Notes: generated by a model not told the origin, from the sequence alone. Counted from the first letter of the stretch, positions 1-10,071 are shown. The stretch: DNA of 64,000 bases from Sciurus carolinensis (GCF_902686445.1 NC_062224.1:22361123-22425122); one strand, 5' to 3'. Numbers and translations: made by a program.

Positions 1-107
1 ATGTCTTAATAAAAGGAGGTTACACTCTATACTTGGAGACAAGGATTGTTAGGTTAGAGTCACAAAACTCCAGTTGGTTTTGTACATCTAAGAAAACACC
101 AGGTTTA

Positions 108-250
108 GCAAGGTGTGGTGTGGTGGCACACGCCTGTTGTCCCAGCTGCTTGAGAGGCTGAGGCAGGAGGATGGCTTGAGCCCAGAAGTTAGAGGTCAGC
201 CTGGGAAACCTAGTGAGACTCTTATCTCCAATCAATCACTCAATCAAAAT
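108..250 (+). repeat. 7SL-derived SINE (B1/Alu-like monomer)
   Basis: The segment reads like the left arm of B1/Alu: a GTGGTGGC-type start, CCCAGCTGCTTGAGAGGCTGAGGC, then AGGAGGATGGCTTGAG, CAGCCTGGG and GTGAGACTC. It ends in a CAAT-rich tail rather than a clean poly(A). No ID-like second half follows, so it is either a plain B1-type monomer or a 3'-truncated composite SINE. Confidence 0.85.
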
Positions 251-640
251 AAAAGTACATTAGAAGTGAACTAGTAAAAATTTAAAAAGGGAACTTACAT
301 ACCATGCAAATAATCAAAAGAAAACTGCTATGCATCCTTTCCTCTGTCTTCTTTTCTCCTTCCCTCCATCACTCCCTTTCCCTTCTTTAAGGAACGTGCC
401 TCACAGAAGTGGAGAAAGAAAGGAAGGGGGAATAATATAGGAAAATTTTCACAGTTTGGGATTCTGGGTAAGGGGTACATGAGAGCATTCGGATTGCTTT
501 TACGACTTCTCTATAATGTTGAAATTATCCCCACCGCACAATGAAAGGGGGGAAAAAAGTGGATATAATTATCACATAAGTGTGAGAAAGATAAAAAAAA
601 AAATGTTTATCAACTAAAACAGAGGTGAAGATCATTGTTT
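251..640. other. AT-rich sequence without a gene
   Basis: No gene is visible. Around 460-560 the string resembles the 3' tail of an old L1 (GGGTAAGGGGTACATG followed by a GAAATTAT motif), but it is too diverged to name with confidence. Confidence 0.4.
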
Positions 641-1145
641 CAGGAGAAATGACAAAATGGTTAAATTCAGCTTAACAGAGCCACACACAAAAGAAGAAAA
701 AAATGGTTAGAACTATAAGCATAAATTGATAAATCCACTGCCATAGTTGAAGATTCTGAATATCTTTCAATCATCTATAAACCTGGCAAATTAGAAACCA
801 TACAAGATAAAATATTAAAGAATACTTTGAATAAGCTTGATCTAATGAACATAGGATATTGCCTACATGAACTGGATACACAAGTTAGTTTCAAGCACAG
901 AACAAAACACATTAGTCAAAAAACATGGATCACACACTGGCACATAAAAGGTTCTTAACGCATTTCAGAGAATAGGTATCACATGGTCCACACATACTGA
1001 ACAAAAAGCAATTAAGTTAAAGTTAATAACAAAAGGTAGCTAGGAAAACTAGAAAGTAGAAAAATCATAATTCAACATAACACGTGACTCAAATAACTAT
1101 AATAAAAATGTGTAAATATTTGGAGTTGAACAACAATGATCTAAT
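641..1145 (+). repeat. Ancient L1 fragment, ORF2 endonuclease end (sense)
   Basis: Short blocks match the region of L1 ORF2 after the endonuclease core: TTGATCTAATGAACAT near 840, the 'hydrophobic acidic' stretch, and AATAACAAAAGGTAGCTAGGAAAA near 1024-1048. The reading frame is destroyed. It is far more diverged than the young L1s elsewhere in the window. Confidence 0.55.
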
Positions 1146-1259
1146 TTAGTGATCCTCATTTGGTAAAAAAAGTCAAGGAGCAAACCCAGGCTACCTGCTC
1201 CACAGAGCTCCCCTACAACCACCCCCAAAATAAATACCCATTCTTTCTGCCAATATTTT

Positions 1260-1850
1260 CCCAGTTTAATACTTTATTATAGAGATACACGTAAAGTGCA
1301 TTGGTCTTAAATGGGTACCTTTAGGAATATTTAAATATGCAATATTTAAAAATAGCAATAATCTGTTGCTATTGTAGTAGTTCATTGTATGAATAGACAG
1401 CCATGTGCTTATAAATTATACTGTTGGGAAGTGGTTTTGGGGGTTTTTGCTATTAATAAATCTGTGATAAATATTTTTGTACATGTCTTTGGGTATATGC
1501 TCCTACTCATTTTTATTGGATACACTCTTTGAAGTGGAATTACTGAATCTTTAAGTCAACATATTTTTAATTTTAGGATATACTGCTAACTTTTTTCCCT
1601 AAGAGTTTGTACCAATTTACACTCCTACCAGCCATGTACATTTGAGAGTTCCAGTTGGTTCATGTTGTTACCAAACTGGGCAATGTCAATCTTTTTAATT
1701 TTAGCCATTGTGGTGGGTGTGCAGTGGCTTTAATTTTCTTTTTCTCCATGACTAATGATGTTCAGCATATTCTCATATGCTTATTGCCATTTAGACATGC
1801 TCTTTTATAAACTGCCTGTGAAAGCCTTTTGCCCATTTCTTTTTTAAATA
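1260..1850 (-). repeat. Ancient L1 fragment, ORF2 C-terminal region (antisense)
   Basis: On the minus strand this follows the end of L1 ORF2: the region equivalent to ATGCTGAACATCATTAGTCAT, the CCACTGCACACCCACCACAATGGC block, and the segment for TGGTAGGAGTGTAAATTGGTACAA. No open frame survives. It ends where a second, separate old L1 3' end begins at about 1850. Confidence 0.8.
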
Positions 1851-2325
1851 ACTACTTTATTGAGATATAATTCATATGCTAGAAATTTTACCACACTAAA
1901 CTGTAAATTCATTATTTTTTAGTATAGAATAGAGTCATGCGCCATCACCATCATCTAAGTTCAGAAGGCTTTTGTCACCAAAAAGAAATCTTATTCCCAC
2001 TAAACAGTCACTCCCTATCTTGCCACCCTCTCCCCAGGCACTGGAAACCACTAATCTATTTTCAGTCTCCATGGACCTGCCTATTCCAGACATTTCTTAT
2101 CAATTAAATCCTACAGTGCATGGGATTTTGTGGCTAGCTTTTTCACTTAGCGTGTTTTCATGTTCAACCATATTGCAGCATATTTCGGTATTTCAGTCCT
2201 TTTTATTATGAATAATATTCAATCATATGACTACACCACATTCTTTCTTATCTAATTGTTATTGAAGGGCATTTGGATTGTTTCCTCTGTTTTGCATTTT
2301 TTTTTTGGTATATTTGTACATAAAT
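1850..2325 (-). repeat. Ancient L1 3' end (L1M type, antisense)
   Basis: The plus strand starts with TTTATTGAGATATAATTCATATGCTAGAAATTTTACC, the reverse complement of the typical L1M 3' terminus. It runs through the CACTGGAAACCACTAATCTATTTTCAGTCTCCATGGA block to the CATTTGGATTGTTTCC block. It repeats a part of L1 that should lie downstream of the neighbouring fragment, so two different elements are juxtaposed. The short frame at 1972-2211 is a chance by-product. Confidence 0.8.
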
Positions 2326-2334
2326 TTTTTAGGA

Positions 2335-2790
2335 ACATGCCAGTCAGTTTTTGGTTGCTGTGGCAAAATACCTGAGAAAAACAACTTAAAGGAAGAAAGT
2401 CACTTGATCCCATTGCTGTTGAGGCTTGTGTTGAGGCAGAACATCATGGTGAGGAGGATATGGTGGAGCAGAGCTGCTCACTTCATGGTGGCCAGGAATC
2501 AGAGAGAAAGGAAGGAGTAAGAGGCAAGATGGGATACCCCAGGGCACATCCCCAAGGACATACTCCCTCCAACTAGGTTTCACCTCCTATAGTTTTTACC
2601 ATCTTCCAATAATCCATGTAGCTATAAATTCCTTGATGGATTGATCCATTGATAAGGTCAAAGCTTTCCAAGAGTCCCCACCTCTGAGCATTGCTGTACT
2701 GGGGATCAGACATCCAACACCTGAGTTTTTGTGATATACTTCACATCCATCAATTAAATCATTTTATCAATTAAATCATAATAGAACATG
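2335..2790 (+). repeat. Old interspersed repeat, copy 1 of 3 (family not named)
   Basis: It starts with CAGTTTTTGGTTGCTGTGGCAAAATACCTGAGAAAA and continues through GCAGAACATCATGG, GCTCACTTCATGGTGGCCAGGAA and CCACCTCTGAGCATTGCTG. Related but diverged copies appear to lie at about 35365-35940 and 59615-60030, all in the same orientation. This is a recurrent rodent/mammalian repeat, possibly retroviral or MaLR-related, but I cannot name the family. Confidence 0.6.
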
Positions 2791-2859
2791 CACTTGAATT
2801 ATTCTGAATACACACCTAGCAGAAAAATGCTGTTATGTGATAACTCTGTGCTTTATATC

Positions 2860-3118
2860 CTTTGCTATATACATTGTTGATTATTTTCTTAGGGGTTGAT
2901 CTGGGGATTATGACAGACATCTTAATTTAATCTAGTTCTTATCAATACAACTTGATTTTGAAAGTAAAGGAAAATTTTGTCCTAATATAACTTCATTTCC
3001 AATCTCTCTTCAAGCTACTGTTGTCAAACAAATTGGATTTTTATACATTTTAAGTTCATCAATGGTTTTATAATTATTGCTTCATATGATTGTCTTTTAA
3101 ATCACATAGGAATTCTAG
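2860..3118 (-). repeat. Ancient L1M-type sequence, part 1
   Basis: Blocks such as GGGGATTATGACAGACATCTTAATTTA and TTATACATTTTAAGTTCATC with TAATTATTGCTTCATATGATTGTCTTTTAAATCACATAGG match a well-known old L1 segment. The same element resumes at 3740 after a younger L1 fragment, and again at 5064 after a second one. Confidence 0.6.
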
Positions 3119-3715
3119 TAATTTGAGTTTTCTCTCTTCTTCTCTTCCTTAGTGTGGCTAAGCGTTATCAATTTTGCTTACTTTTTCAAAGAACCAACTT
3201 TTGTTCTGTCAATTTTTTGAATTGTTTCTCTTGTTTCAATTTCATTGATTTCAGCTCTGATTTTAATTATTTCCTGTCTTCTACTATTTTTGGTGTTGAT
3301 CTGTCCTTCTTTTTCTAGGGCTTTGAGATATAATATTAGGTCATTTAGTTGTTGACTTTTAATTTTTTTTAACATATGAGCTCAATGAAATGAACTTTCC
3401 TCTTAGTACTGCTTTCAGAGTGTCCCAGATATTTTGATATGTTGTGGTGTTGTTCTCATTTACCTCTAAGAATTTTTTTATTTCTTCCCTAATATCTTCT
3501 GTTATCATTGCATCATTCAATAACATATTATTTAGTCTCCAGGTGTTGGAGTAGTTATTGTTTTTTATTTTGTCATTGATTTCTAATTGAATTCCATTAT
3601 GGTCTGATAGAATACAAGGTAGTATCTCTATTTTTTTGTATTTACTAATGGCTTCTTTGTGGTATATAGCATATGGTCTATTTTGGAGAAGGAGAAAAAT
3701 GGTACACATGATAGT
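3118..3715 (-). repeat. Older L1 fragment A, ORF2 endonuclease-RT linker (antisense)
   Basis: Minus-strand frames at 3359-3709 and 3178-3375 are ORF2 protein. The first carries KYKKIEILPCILSDHNG (the catalytic SDH motif at the endonuclease end) and [15 protein letters not shown]. The second carries [21 protein letters not shown] of the linker. One frameshift separates them. The fragment starts and ends inside ORF2 and has no poly(A) or poly(T) at either edge, which is unusual for a retrotransposed copy. The host sequence on both sides is the ancient L1M element. Confidence 0.85.
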
Positions 3716-3739
3716 TTACCATTTTTATAAATGACTTAT

Positions 3740-4600
3740 AAAAGTCATTTACATTGGCTTTTATAGTTCTCTATGTACCTTTATGGGTGCTCTTTATTTC
3801 TTTGTGTGAATTTGAGTTTGTCTAGGGTGCTTTCATTTCAGCCTGATTTTGCAATTCTTGTAGAGAACATGTAGTAGTGGCACATTCTCAAAATATTTGT
3901 TTATCTGGGAAAGTCTCAATTTCTACTTGGTGTTTGAAGAATAATTTTGCTTGATACAGAATTCCTGGTTGAGAATCTTTTTTCTTTAGTACTTTGAGTA
4001 CTTCATCCATTGCCATCTGACCTCCATATTTGATGATAAGAAATCAACTGTTAATAATATTGGGGATCCATTTATGTGTTCAATCACTGTTCTCTTGCTT
4101 CTTTCAAGGTTTCATCTTTGAATTTCAACTATTAAATATTGAGATTTATACATACAAGTTTGTCCTACATGGAGTTAAACTTAAATGTACAGATTAATAT
4201 TTTTCATTAAATTTATAAAATTTCCAGTCATTATTTCTGTAAGTAGTTTTTCTTTTTTCTTGCTCTTTCCACCTTCCTTCTGGAACATTCTTTGTGCATA
4301 TATATTGGTATGTTGATGGTTCCAATAGAAAAACCCCAAGGCTCCCTTCCTTTGTCTTAATCCTTATTGTTTCTATTCCTCTGACTGAATAATTTCAATT
4401 GATCTATCTTCAAGTTCACTAATTTTTTTTCTTTTGACAATTCAGATTTTCTGCTGAACCACCCTAGTGAATATTTTATTTTTTCAATTCCAGAATTTCT
4501 ATTTTATTCTTAATTATAATCTACCTTTTTATTGATATTTTCTATTTCATGAAACATCACTGTCATTCTTTACTTGAATTCTTCTGACATGATTTTTTTT
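3740..4600 (-). repeat. Ancient L1M-type sequence, part 2
   Basis: The order of blocks (GTGCTTTCATTTCAGCCTG, TTGTTTATCTGGGAAAGTCTCAATTTCT, TTTTGCTTGATACAGAATTCCTGGTTGA, GATGATAAGAAATCAACTGTTAATAATATT, GTAGATTAATATTTTTCATTAAATTT-like) is the same as in old mammalian L1M elements read antisense. It is interrupted at 4597-5045 by a young L1 3' end and resumes at 5064. Confidence 0.65.
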
Positions 4601-5045
4601 AATCTTTGCTTGTGATTATGTCTTTTTTTTAATTATTGTATACAAATGGGATACATGTTGTTTCTCTATTTGTACATGGAGTCAAGGCATACCATTTGTG
4701 TAATCATACATTTATATAGAGCAATGATGTTTGATTCATTATTTTTTTCCCTTCCCCCCCACCCCTCCCACCCCTCTTTTTCCTCTATACAGTCCTTCTT
4801 TCCTTCATTCTTACCACACTCCTTATCCCTAACCCTAAACCTAACCCTAACCCTAAGGCTAACCCCTCCCACCCCCATTATATGTCCTCATCCACTTATC
4901 AGCGAGATCATTCGTCCTTTAGTGTTTTGAGATTGGCTTATATCACTTAGCATGATATTCTCCAATTTCATCCATTTGCCTGCAAATGCCATAATTTATC
5001 ATTCTTCATTGCGGAGTAATATTCCATTGTATATATATGCCACAG
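4597..5045 (-). mobile_element. Young L1 copy B, 3' end, 5'-truncated
   Basis: This is the last 400 bases or so of the young L1 family, in antisense. The plus strand begins with poly(T), then the terminal TACAAATGGGATACATG. The CT-rich 3' UTR with CCCTAA repeats (4827-4862) follows, then the end of ORF2. It is flanked by an 18-base perfect direct repeat, TTCTTCTGACATGATTTT, at 4579-4596 and 5046-5063, so it is a standard target-primed insertion. Between the left repeat and the L1 terminus lies a 22-base segment (4601-4622) bounded by two T tracts. Confidence 0.93.
4827..4862 (-). repeat. Telomere-like CCCTAA tract in L1 copy B
   Basis: Six CCCTAA-like units in 36 bases, read on the plus strand as CCCTAA CCCTAA ACCTAA CCCTAA CCCTAA GGCTAA. 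It lies inside the L1 3' UTR, at the same position as 30-base tracts in the four other young L1 copies, and is one unit longer than they are. Confidence 0.9.
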
Positions 5046-5063
5046 TTCTTCTGACATGATTTT

Positions 5064-6060
5064 ATTTACCTCTTCAGATTTATGACGGCTGATGTAAAGT
5101 CTTTGTATATTATGTCTAACACCCGTGCTTCCTCAGTGACCCTTACTATCGTTTTTCTTTCTTTTCTTTTTTAACTTGTGGTTAGGCCATACTTTCTTGC
5201 TTTTTGCTTTTGTTGTTATTATCTTAAAATTTTTGTTGAGCACTGGATATTTTTTATAATATCATGTAGCAACTCAGGAAATCAGATCACCGCACAACCT
5301 ATAACCAGTTTGTCATTGTTGCTGGTGGTAGTGGTTGGTGTTGCTCACTCGATCCAATTCTGCAAAGCCTGTGTTGTTTGTTGTGCAGTCAGTGAAGTCT
5401 TTGCTGAGTTGCTAATGATTGGATAGATATTTCCTTAAATATCTTGAACCAATAGGTCTCACAGCCTTTGCCAAGGGGTTCTGAATATATGCTACATCAT
5501 GTCTTAAGTGCTCTAACAGCTTGTGAATGTGGCTTAGACTTACTTTCTACCTGTACAGAGCCTCTGAGTAAGGCAGACGTGAGAGATGAGAGTCTTCTCT
5601 GGTCTTTTCTAATCATGTAATGAACCAGGCACATGCACATGGCCTTCTAGATTCTCCCAAATATGTAAAAGCTTTTCAGAGCACCCTGTGAACATCTCTT
5701 TCCTATGTTTCTCCTTAAGACTTTTAATCAGTGTATCCTGCGTGCCCAGCTCGTACCCCTACCTCAGGCAGTTGTGATGTTAAACAATTTCCACTGATTG
5801 TTTTTGACAAACACCCTGGGGATCTACGGTTCCCACGGAGCAGGCTCTGAGTCAGGTCAAACAGAGACAAACCCTGAGAACGGAGCTTTTCCAGGGAGCA
5901 GCCAGACAGGCCAAACAATCTCAATCCTCTGGGGACAGAGCTTTTGGAGCAGCTCCAGACTTGTTCTTCCCCCTCTGGTAGCAGCTAGGCTGCTGGTTCT
6001 CACCGTTACCATGGTTACAAGACTGTTAGTTTTCAAGGCTACTGTGGGGAGCTAGGGAGA
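5064..6060 (-). repeat. Ancient L1M-type sequence, part 3
   Basis: It continues the same old L1 after copy B. GATTTATGACGGCTGATGTAAAGTCTTTG, TTTTGTTGAGCACTGGATATTTT and ATCATGTAGCAACTCAGGAAATCAGAT are recognisable L1M blocks. The more GC-rich part, 5480-6060, probably belongs to its 5' region. No coding frame remains; small frames at 5178, 5724 and 5798 carry no protein family signal. Confidence 0.55.
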
Positions 6061-6179
6061 AGGGGATGGGGCAATTAAAATGTTACAAAACTCAGTGTTC
6101 TTTCCAAGATGCAGCTGTTTTTCTTGAATAGATGTACCTTGGATTTTTGTAAACCTTTGATTAATTGGCTGAGTTTTGA

Positions 6180-6480
6180 GAAAGTTTATTTTTGACAACT
6201 TTTTAAGTATTCTTTCTGCTTTTATGGAGGAGTGGATTTTTTAAAGGTGCTTACACTGTCATTCCAGGTGTGCTTCTGCTATTTATTTTTAATTTGATTT
6301 TTCTGCCTCGTCGATTTATAAGTTTTCTATTTACCTTCTCGATAGATTCTGGATACAAGTCTTTAGTCAAATACATGCCTAGTGAACATCTTCTGCCAGG
6401 TTGTGTCTTGCCTTTTCACTCTGTGGATCTAATCTTGCACTTCAGTACTCAACCAAATAATGTTGTCTTGTAGAGGAGGA
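6180..6480 (-). repeat. Ancient L1 fragment (antisense)
   Basis: GATAGATTCTGGATACAAGTCTTTAGTCAAATACATG followed by GTCTTGCCTTTTCACTCTGTGGA corresponds to the widespread L1 antisense block for a fluctuating-bounds segment of ORF2/3' UTR. It is heavily diverged. Confidence 0.5.
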
Positions 6481-6599
6481 TTAAACAGTTGGTTTCACCT
6501 ACCAGGTAAACAAGAATATCTATTGGCCAATGCAGAAATGACTGAGAGGTAGAAATTCATGATCATTTTGGGCTATGAGGTATGACTAAAGTTCTTCAC

Positions 6600-7150
6600 A
6601 TTATCTGATTTTATTTTTTACTACTAAAATAAAAATGACATAAAATAGAGGTAATTGGAGAAAACATGAAATGTCCCCTTCCCTCTCTTCTACTCATGAC
6701 AGTCTCTGTTGTCTATGCTTAGTGAATCATTTTAAATTCTTTTCTATGAGTTTACACATCACATACATCTAGGTACACATATATGTTTGGGTGGGGAAAG
6801 ATTTACAAGTAGTATTATTCTAGCTAACAGGATGGTTTTATAACAGGATGGTTTTCTATAACTTATTTTTTAAGTCTACATTATATTCCATTTTTAAGTC
6901 TACATTGTAGAAATAGTACATTTTGCAAAAAATTGACTGTTTTCAACATTTTATGTTAAGAAACAATGCCGGACAGTCTCTGCACTAGTTTCTAGATTTA
7001 TGTATGAATATTTCTGAAGACTTGGATCCTGGAAATAGAATGTGTGAACCAAATGATAGAACCTTTCTATTACTCCTACCAAAAAGTACATGGTCTCTTA
7101 GCTTTACTTTCACCTACAGTTTATAAGTACATGTTTTCCCACACTTCAAC
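6600..7150 (-). repeat. Ancient L1/HAL1-like 3' region (antisense), with small tandem duplications
   Basis: The text matches old L1/HAL1 antisense patterns weakly (CTATTACTCCTACCAAAAAGTACATG). It contains two small local duplications: TAACAGGATGGTTTTA/TAACAGGATGGTTTT at 6825-6855, and a TTTTTAAGTCTACATT pair around 6868-6907. The same element probably continues after the SINE at 7166. Confidence 0.45.
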
Positions 7151-7165
7151 AAAAGTTAGGACTAG

Positions 7166-7393
7166 ATGGGCATGGTGGTACACACCTATTATCCTAGTGA
7201 CTTGGGAGATTGAGGAAGGAGGATCACAAGTTCAAAGTCAGCCTAAACAACTTAGCCAGGCCCTAAGCCTTGAAAGACCCTATCTCAAAATTTTAAAAAA
7301 TAAAATAATAATAAATTTTTAAAAAGGTCTGGAGATGTGGCTCTGAGGTTAAGTACCCGTATGTTCAACCCCTGGTATCAAAAAAAAAAAAAA
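7166..7393 (+). repeat. B1-dID composite SINE
   Basis: A 7SL-like half (GGGCATGGTGGTACACACC ... GAGGAAGGAGGATCACAAGTTC ... GACCCTATCTC) is joined through an A-rich linker to an ID-like half (GGTCTGGAGATGTGGCTCTGAGGTTAAGTACCC ... TTCAACCCCTGGTATC). It ends in poly(A). A decayed 15-base target duplication flanks it, AAAAGTTAGGACTAG at 7151-7165 and AAAAGTTAAGATTAG at 7394-7408, with two mismatches. Confidence 0.9.
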
Positions 7394-7408
7394 AAAAGTT
7401 AAGATTAG

Positions 7409-7870
7409 TATTCTTTCTAAAGTTGATGTTTCAATGCTTACAATCTATTTTAGGACTTTAGTATTTTCCTGATTGAGAGTGTTTTTAATCTATTCATGTT
7501 TTAAAATCTCTTCTTCTATGAATTGTTTATTTATATCCTTCAGTCATTTTGTTCTGTCTTATTGATTTATATGTTTTCTTTACATATTTGCCCATTAAAT
7601 ATTTTACTCAATCTTACTGCTCATATTTGAATTCTGCTCATGCTGTCTTTTTACATTATGTTTTTAAAACAGAAATTTTCTATCTAATTTTGTATTTTGA
7701 CAATTTCTGTCTTGTTTAGGAAAGTATACCTCAATTTGATATTATAAAAATACTTTCTTACATTTCCTTCTAATAATTTTATAATTTTGCTTTGTGATGT
7801 CTTTTCATTTTATAGAGTGACATATTGCCTTCCAAAAGGGTTTTATTTTGTCTTAAATCTACCTCTTGTA
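7409..7870 (-). repeat. Ancient L1/HAL1-like sequence (antisense)
   Basis: A long T-rich stretch with phrases such as TTTGTTCTGTCTTATTGATTTATATGTTTTC and GACATATTGCCTTCCAAAAGG is typical of old L1 antisense DNA. There is no open frame. 7871-8337 follows with no recognised feature. Confidence 0.45.
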
Positions 7871-8384
7871 AATGTGTGCGTTTTTGAGCAACTTAGTTTA
7901 TGTTCTTTCAAATGTGTGGGAAATTGTCCACAACATATTTATTAATTTTCCATCCTTCACCTCTGATTTGAAAGGCTGCCTGTAACAAAGCTAACTCCCA
8001 CATTTACAGGACTCTGCCTCAGGACTCCTTGAGTTCCGCTGATTGCTGAGGCTATTTCTGGGCCACTTCTCCATTGCTCTATTTACTACCGCTTTATGGC
8101 ATGTGCTCTGCCTGGTAGGGAAGCCCCACCCCTTGCTCTTTGCTTTTGCATAAATGTTTTTGCTACCCTTATGCATTTTTTCTCTTTCATGTGATCTTTA
8201 AAATAAACTTAGGATTCTGATGAAAATTCTGATGAAAATTTATATGAATGGTAAATTTTGATTAAAGCAGTATTTAATTTATAAATGAACTTGAAGTTTA
8301 TTTAGCGTCTTCCTTATGTTGCTTATTCCTGTCCAGAATATATATATATACACACACATGCATATGCATAGATATATACATATA

Positions 8385-8684
8385 GAGTTGTCCCTCAATA
8401 TCCACAGATGATTGCTTCAAGAATCAGAATCTGCAGAAGTTCAAGTCCCATGTGTACAATGCATAGCATTTGCATATAACCTGTACATACCCCACTGTAT
8501 ACCTTAAGTCATCTCTAGAATACGTATAATGCCTCATAGGACGTAAACACTCTTTAAATAGTTGTTATAGTTGTTTAGAGAATAACCAAAAGGAAAATAA
8601 CTCCATGTGTGTTCAGTACAAATGCAATATTTTCCAAATATTTTCAATCTGTTGTTGGCTGAATCTGTGATGTAGAACCTGTCT
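8385..8684 (+). mobile_element. MER2-like Tigger-derived DNA transposon (non-autonomous)
   Basis: The segment begins GAGTTGTCCCTCAATATCCACAG and continues with TTTGCATATAACCTGTACATACC, GTATACCTTAAGTCATCTCTAGAATAC and TTGTTATAGTTGTTTAGAGAATAA. It ends near TTGTTGGCTGAATCTGTGATGTAGAACC. This order is that of MER2, a short pogo/Tigger-type element. It carries no transposase. A TA-rich microsatellite abuts the left end and a CA repeat the right end. Confidence 0.8.
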
Positions 8685-8702
8685 CACACACACACACACA
8701 CC
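8685..8702 (+). repeat. (CA)n microsatellite
   Basis: A run of about nine CA units directly after the MER2-like element. Confidence 0.9.
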
Positions 8703-9470
8703 TTGACTCATTCCTGTGTTTTTAAATTTTTTTCATATAATTCTAACATTTCTTATTATGTATTTAAGAAGTGGTTTGATAATTGTAAATGCCATCATTT
8801 TATTTGTTATAATTTCTAACTGGTAATTGTGCATACCACCAATTTTTCATGTTATTTCCCACCAGAGTTGTTAATTCTCTTATAAAAGTTCCTGCTTTTT
8901 CAGATCATCTATTTGATTTTTTCTTTTTTTTCCCCCAATAATTTGAACCTCCATAGGACACTGAGTAATGACAGTGATAGTAATTACTCTTGCCTTTTTA
9001 CCATTTATAGTGGAAGTGGCTTTACTATTTAACCCTCAGGTTTAGTAGGATTAAGGAAGTTTCCTTCTATTAGTTTACAGAAGAAAAGTTTCCATTTATA
9101 GTGGGCATGGCTTCTATTACTTCACCCTCAGGTTTATTGTGGGACTTAAGGAAATTCTCTTCTGCCCTTAGTTTACAAAGGGTGTTCTTAATAATCGTGA
9201 TGGAAGATTGAATTTGGTATCTTGTGATTTGTTAATTTGGTTAATTAGATTAATAGGAATCACAATGTTGAACCACCTTTCAGTTCATGAGATGAAACCT
9301 TTTGTTCCTCACATATTTTTATGTACTATTAGAACTGATTTATCAGTATTTTATTTATGTACTGGCATCTGTATTGTCAAACTGGATTATAATTTCCCTT
9401 TGAGTTGCCACACCTGTCTTCAGGGTTATGCTGGCTTTATAGTGTAAACAAAAAGTATCCTTTTCGTTTT
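8703..9470 (-). repeat. Ancient L1 ORF2 region (antisense) with a tandem duplication
   Basis: Antisense L1 RT-domain text is visible: ATCGTGATGGAAGATTGAATTTGGTATC, ACAATGTTGAACCACC and GGTTATGCTGGCTTTATAGTG. Two adjacent diverged copies of a roughly 90-base unit occupy 9001-9091 and 9092-9180, both starting CCATTTATAGTGG. Confidence 0.65.
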
Positions 9471-9867
9471 TAAGTCTCTTCAAGAGTTTATAATAGCAAT
9501 CGTCTGTTACCTGATGGCTTTTCAGAACTCACTCACAAACTGGGAAAGATAACCAGAGAGGATCTGGTTGAGTTTGTGGTTGTTCCCACCATGGCCCCCG
9601 CCATGTCTGTTCACTCTCTCCCTCCTGAATGGTGAGCCCTAACTAAACCAACCTAACCAATCCCATCTACTTTGCTGCTGAAATTGGTTTTGATAACCCA
9701 AACCTACTAATCCCATGGCATTTTTCTGCAACCTTGGTGGCAGAATAATGTGAATAACACTAAAATAAAAAATGGCAGGACACAAGGACTCTCTTCAAGA
9801 TTGCTCATTTCCTGCCTTTAGTTCTGTATTCCCCACAACAGATCAGATCATGGATCTTCAAAATAAA
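9471..9867. other. Unique sequence, no gene seen
   Basis: No repeat family, RNA gene or protein signal recognised. Base composition is unremarkable. Confidence 0.4.
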
Positions 9868-9947
9868 CCTGGGGATTTAGCTCAGTGGTAGAACTCTTGC
9901 CTAGCTCGTGCCAGGTCCTGGGTTCCATTTCTAGTACAACATAAATA
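9868..9947 (+). repeat. ID SINE (older copy)
   Basis: CCTGGGGATTTAGCTCAGTGGTAGAACTCTTGCCTAG ... GGTCCTGGGTTCCATTTCTAGTAC is an ID element derived from tRNA-Ala. The A box is recognisable; the B box is damaged (GGTTCCATTTC). It has an AAAT-rich tail into which a second ID has inserted. Confidence 0.9.
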
Positions 9948-9959
9948 AAAATAAATAAG

Positions 9960-10071
9960 GGCTGGGGAGATAACTCAGTCGGTGGAGTGCTTGCCTTGCA
10001 AGCACAAAGCCCTGGGTTTGATCCCCAGCACCGCAAAAAATAATAATAATAATAATAAAATAAAATAAAAT
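9960..10071 (+). repeat. ID SINE (younger copy, inserted in the tail of the previous one)
   Basis: GGCTGGGGAGATAACTCAGTCGGTGGAGTGCTTGCC ... GGGTTTGATCCCCAGCACCGC with a TAA/AAAAT tail. A 12-base direct repeat, AAAATAAATAAG, at 9948-9959 and 10072-10083 supports insertion into the older ID tail, although the repeat is low-complexity. Confidence 0.9.

Noticed and set aside
7990..8180. Possible LTR or pseudogene in a GC-richer patch
   Set aside because: No LTR landmarks or protein similarity could be identified.
9960..10040. tRNA gene
   Set aside because: The tRNA-Ala-like sequence is an ID SINE: it has an A-rich tail, a flanking duplication and no intact cloverleaf 3' end.
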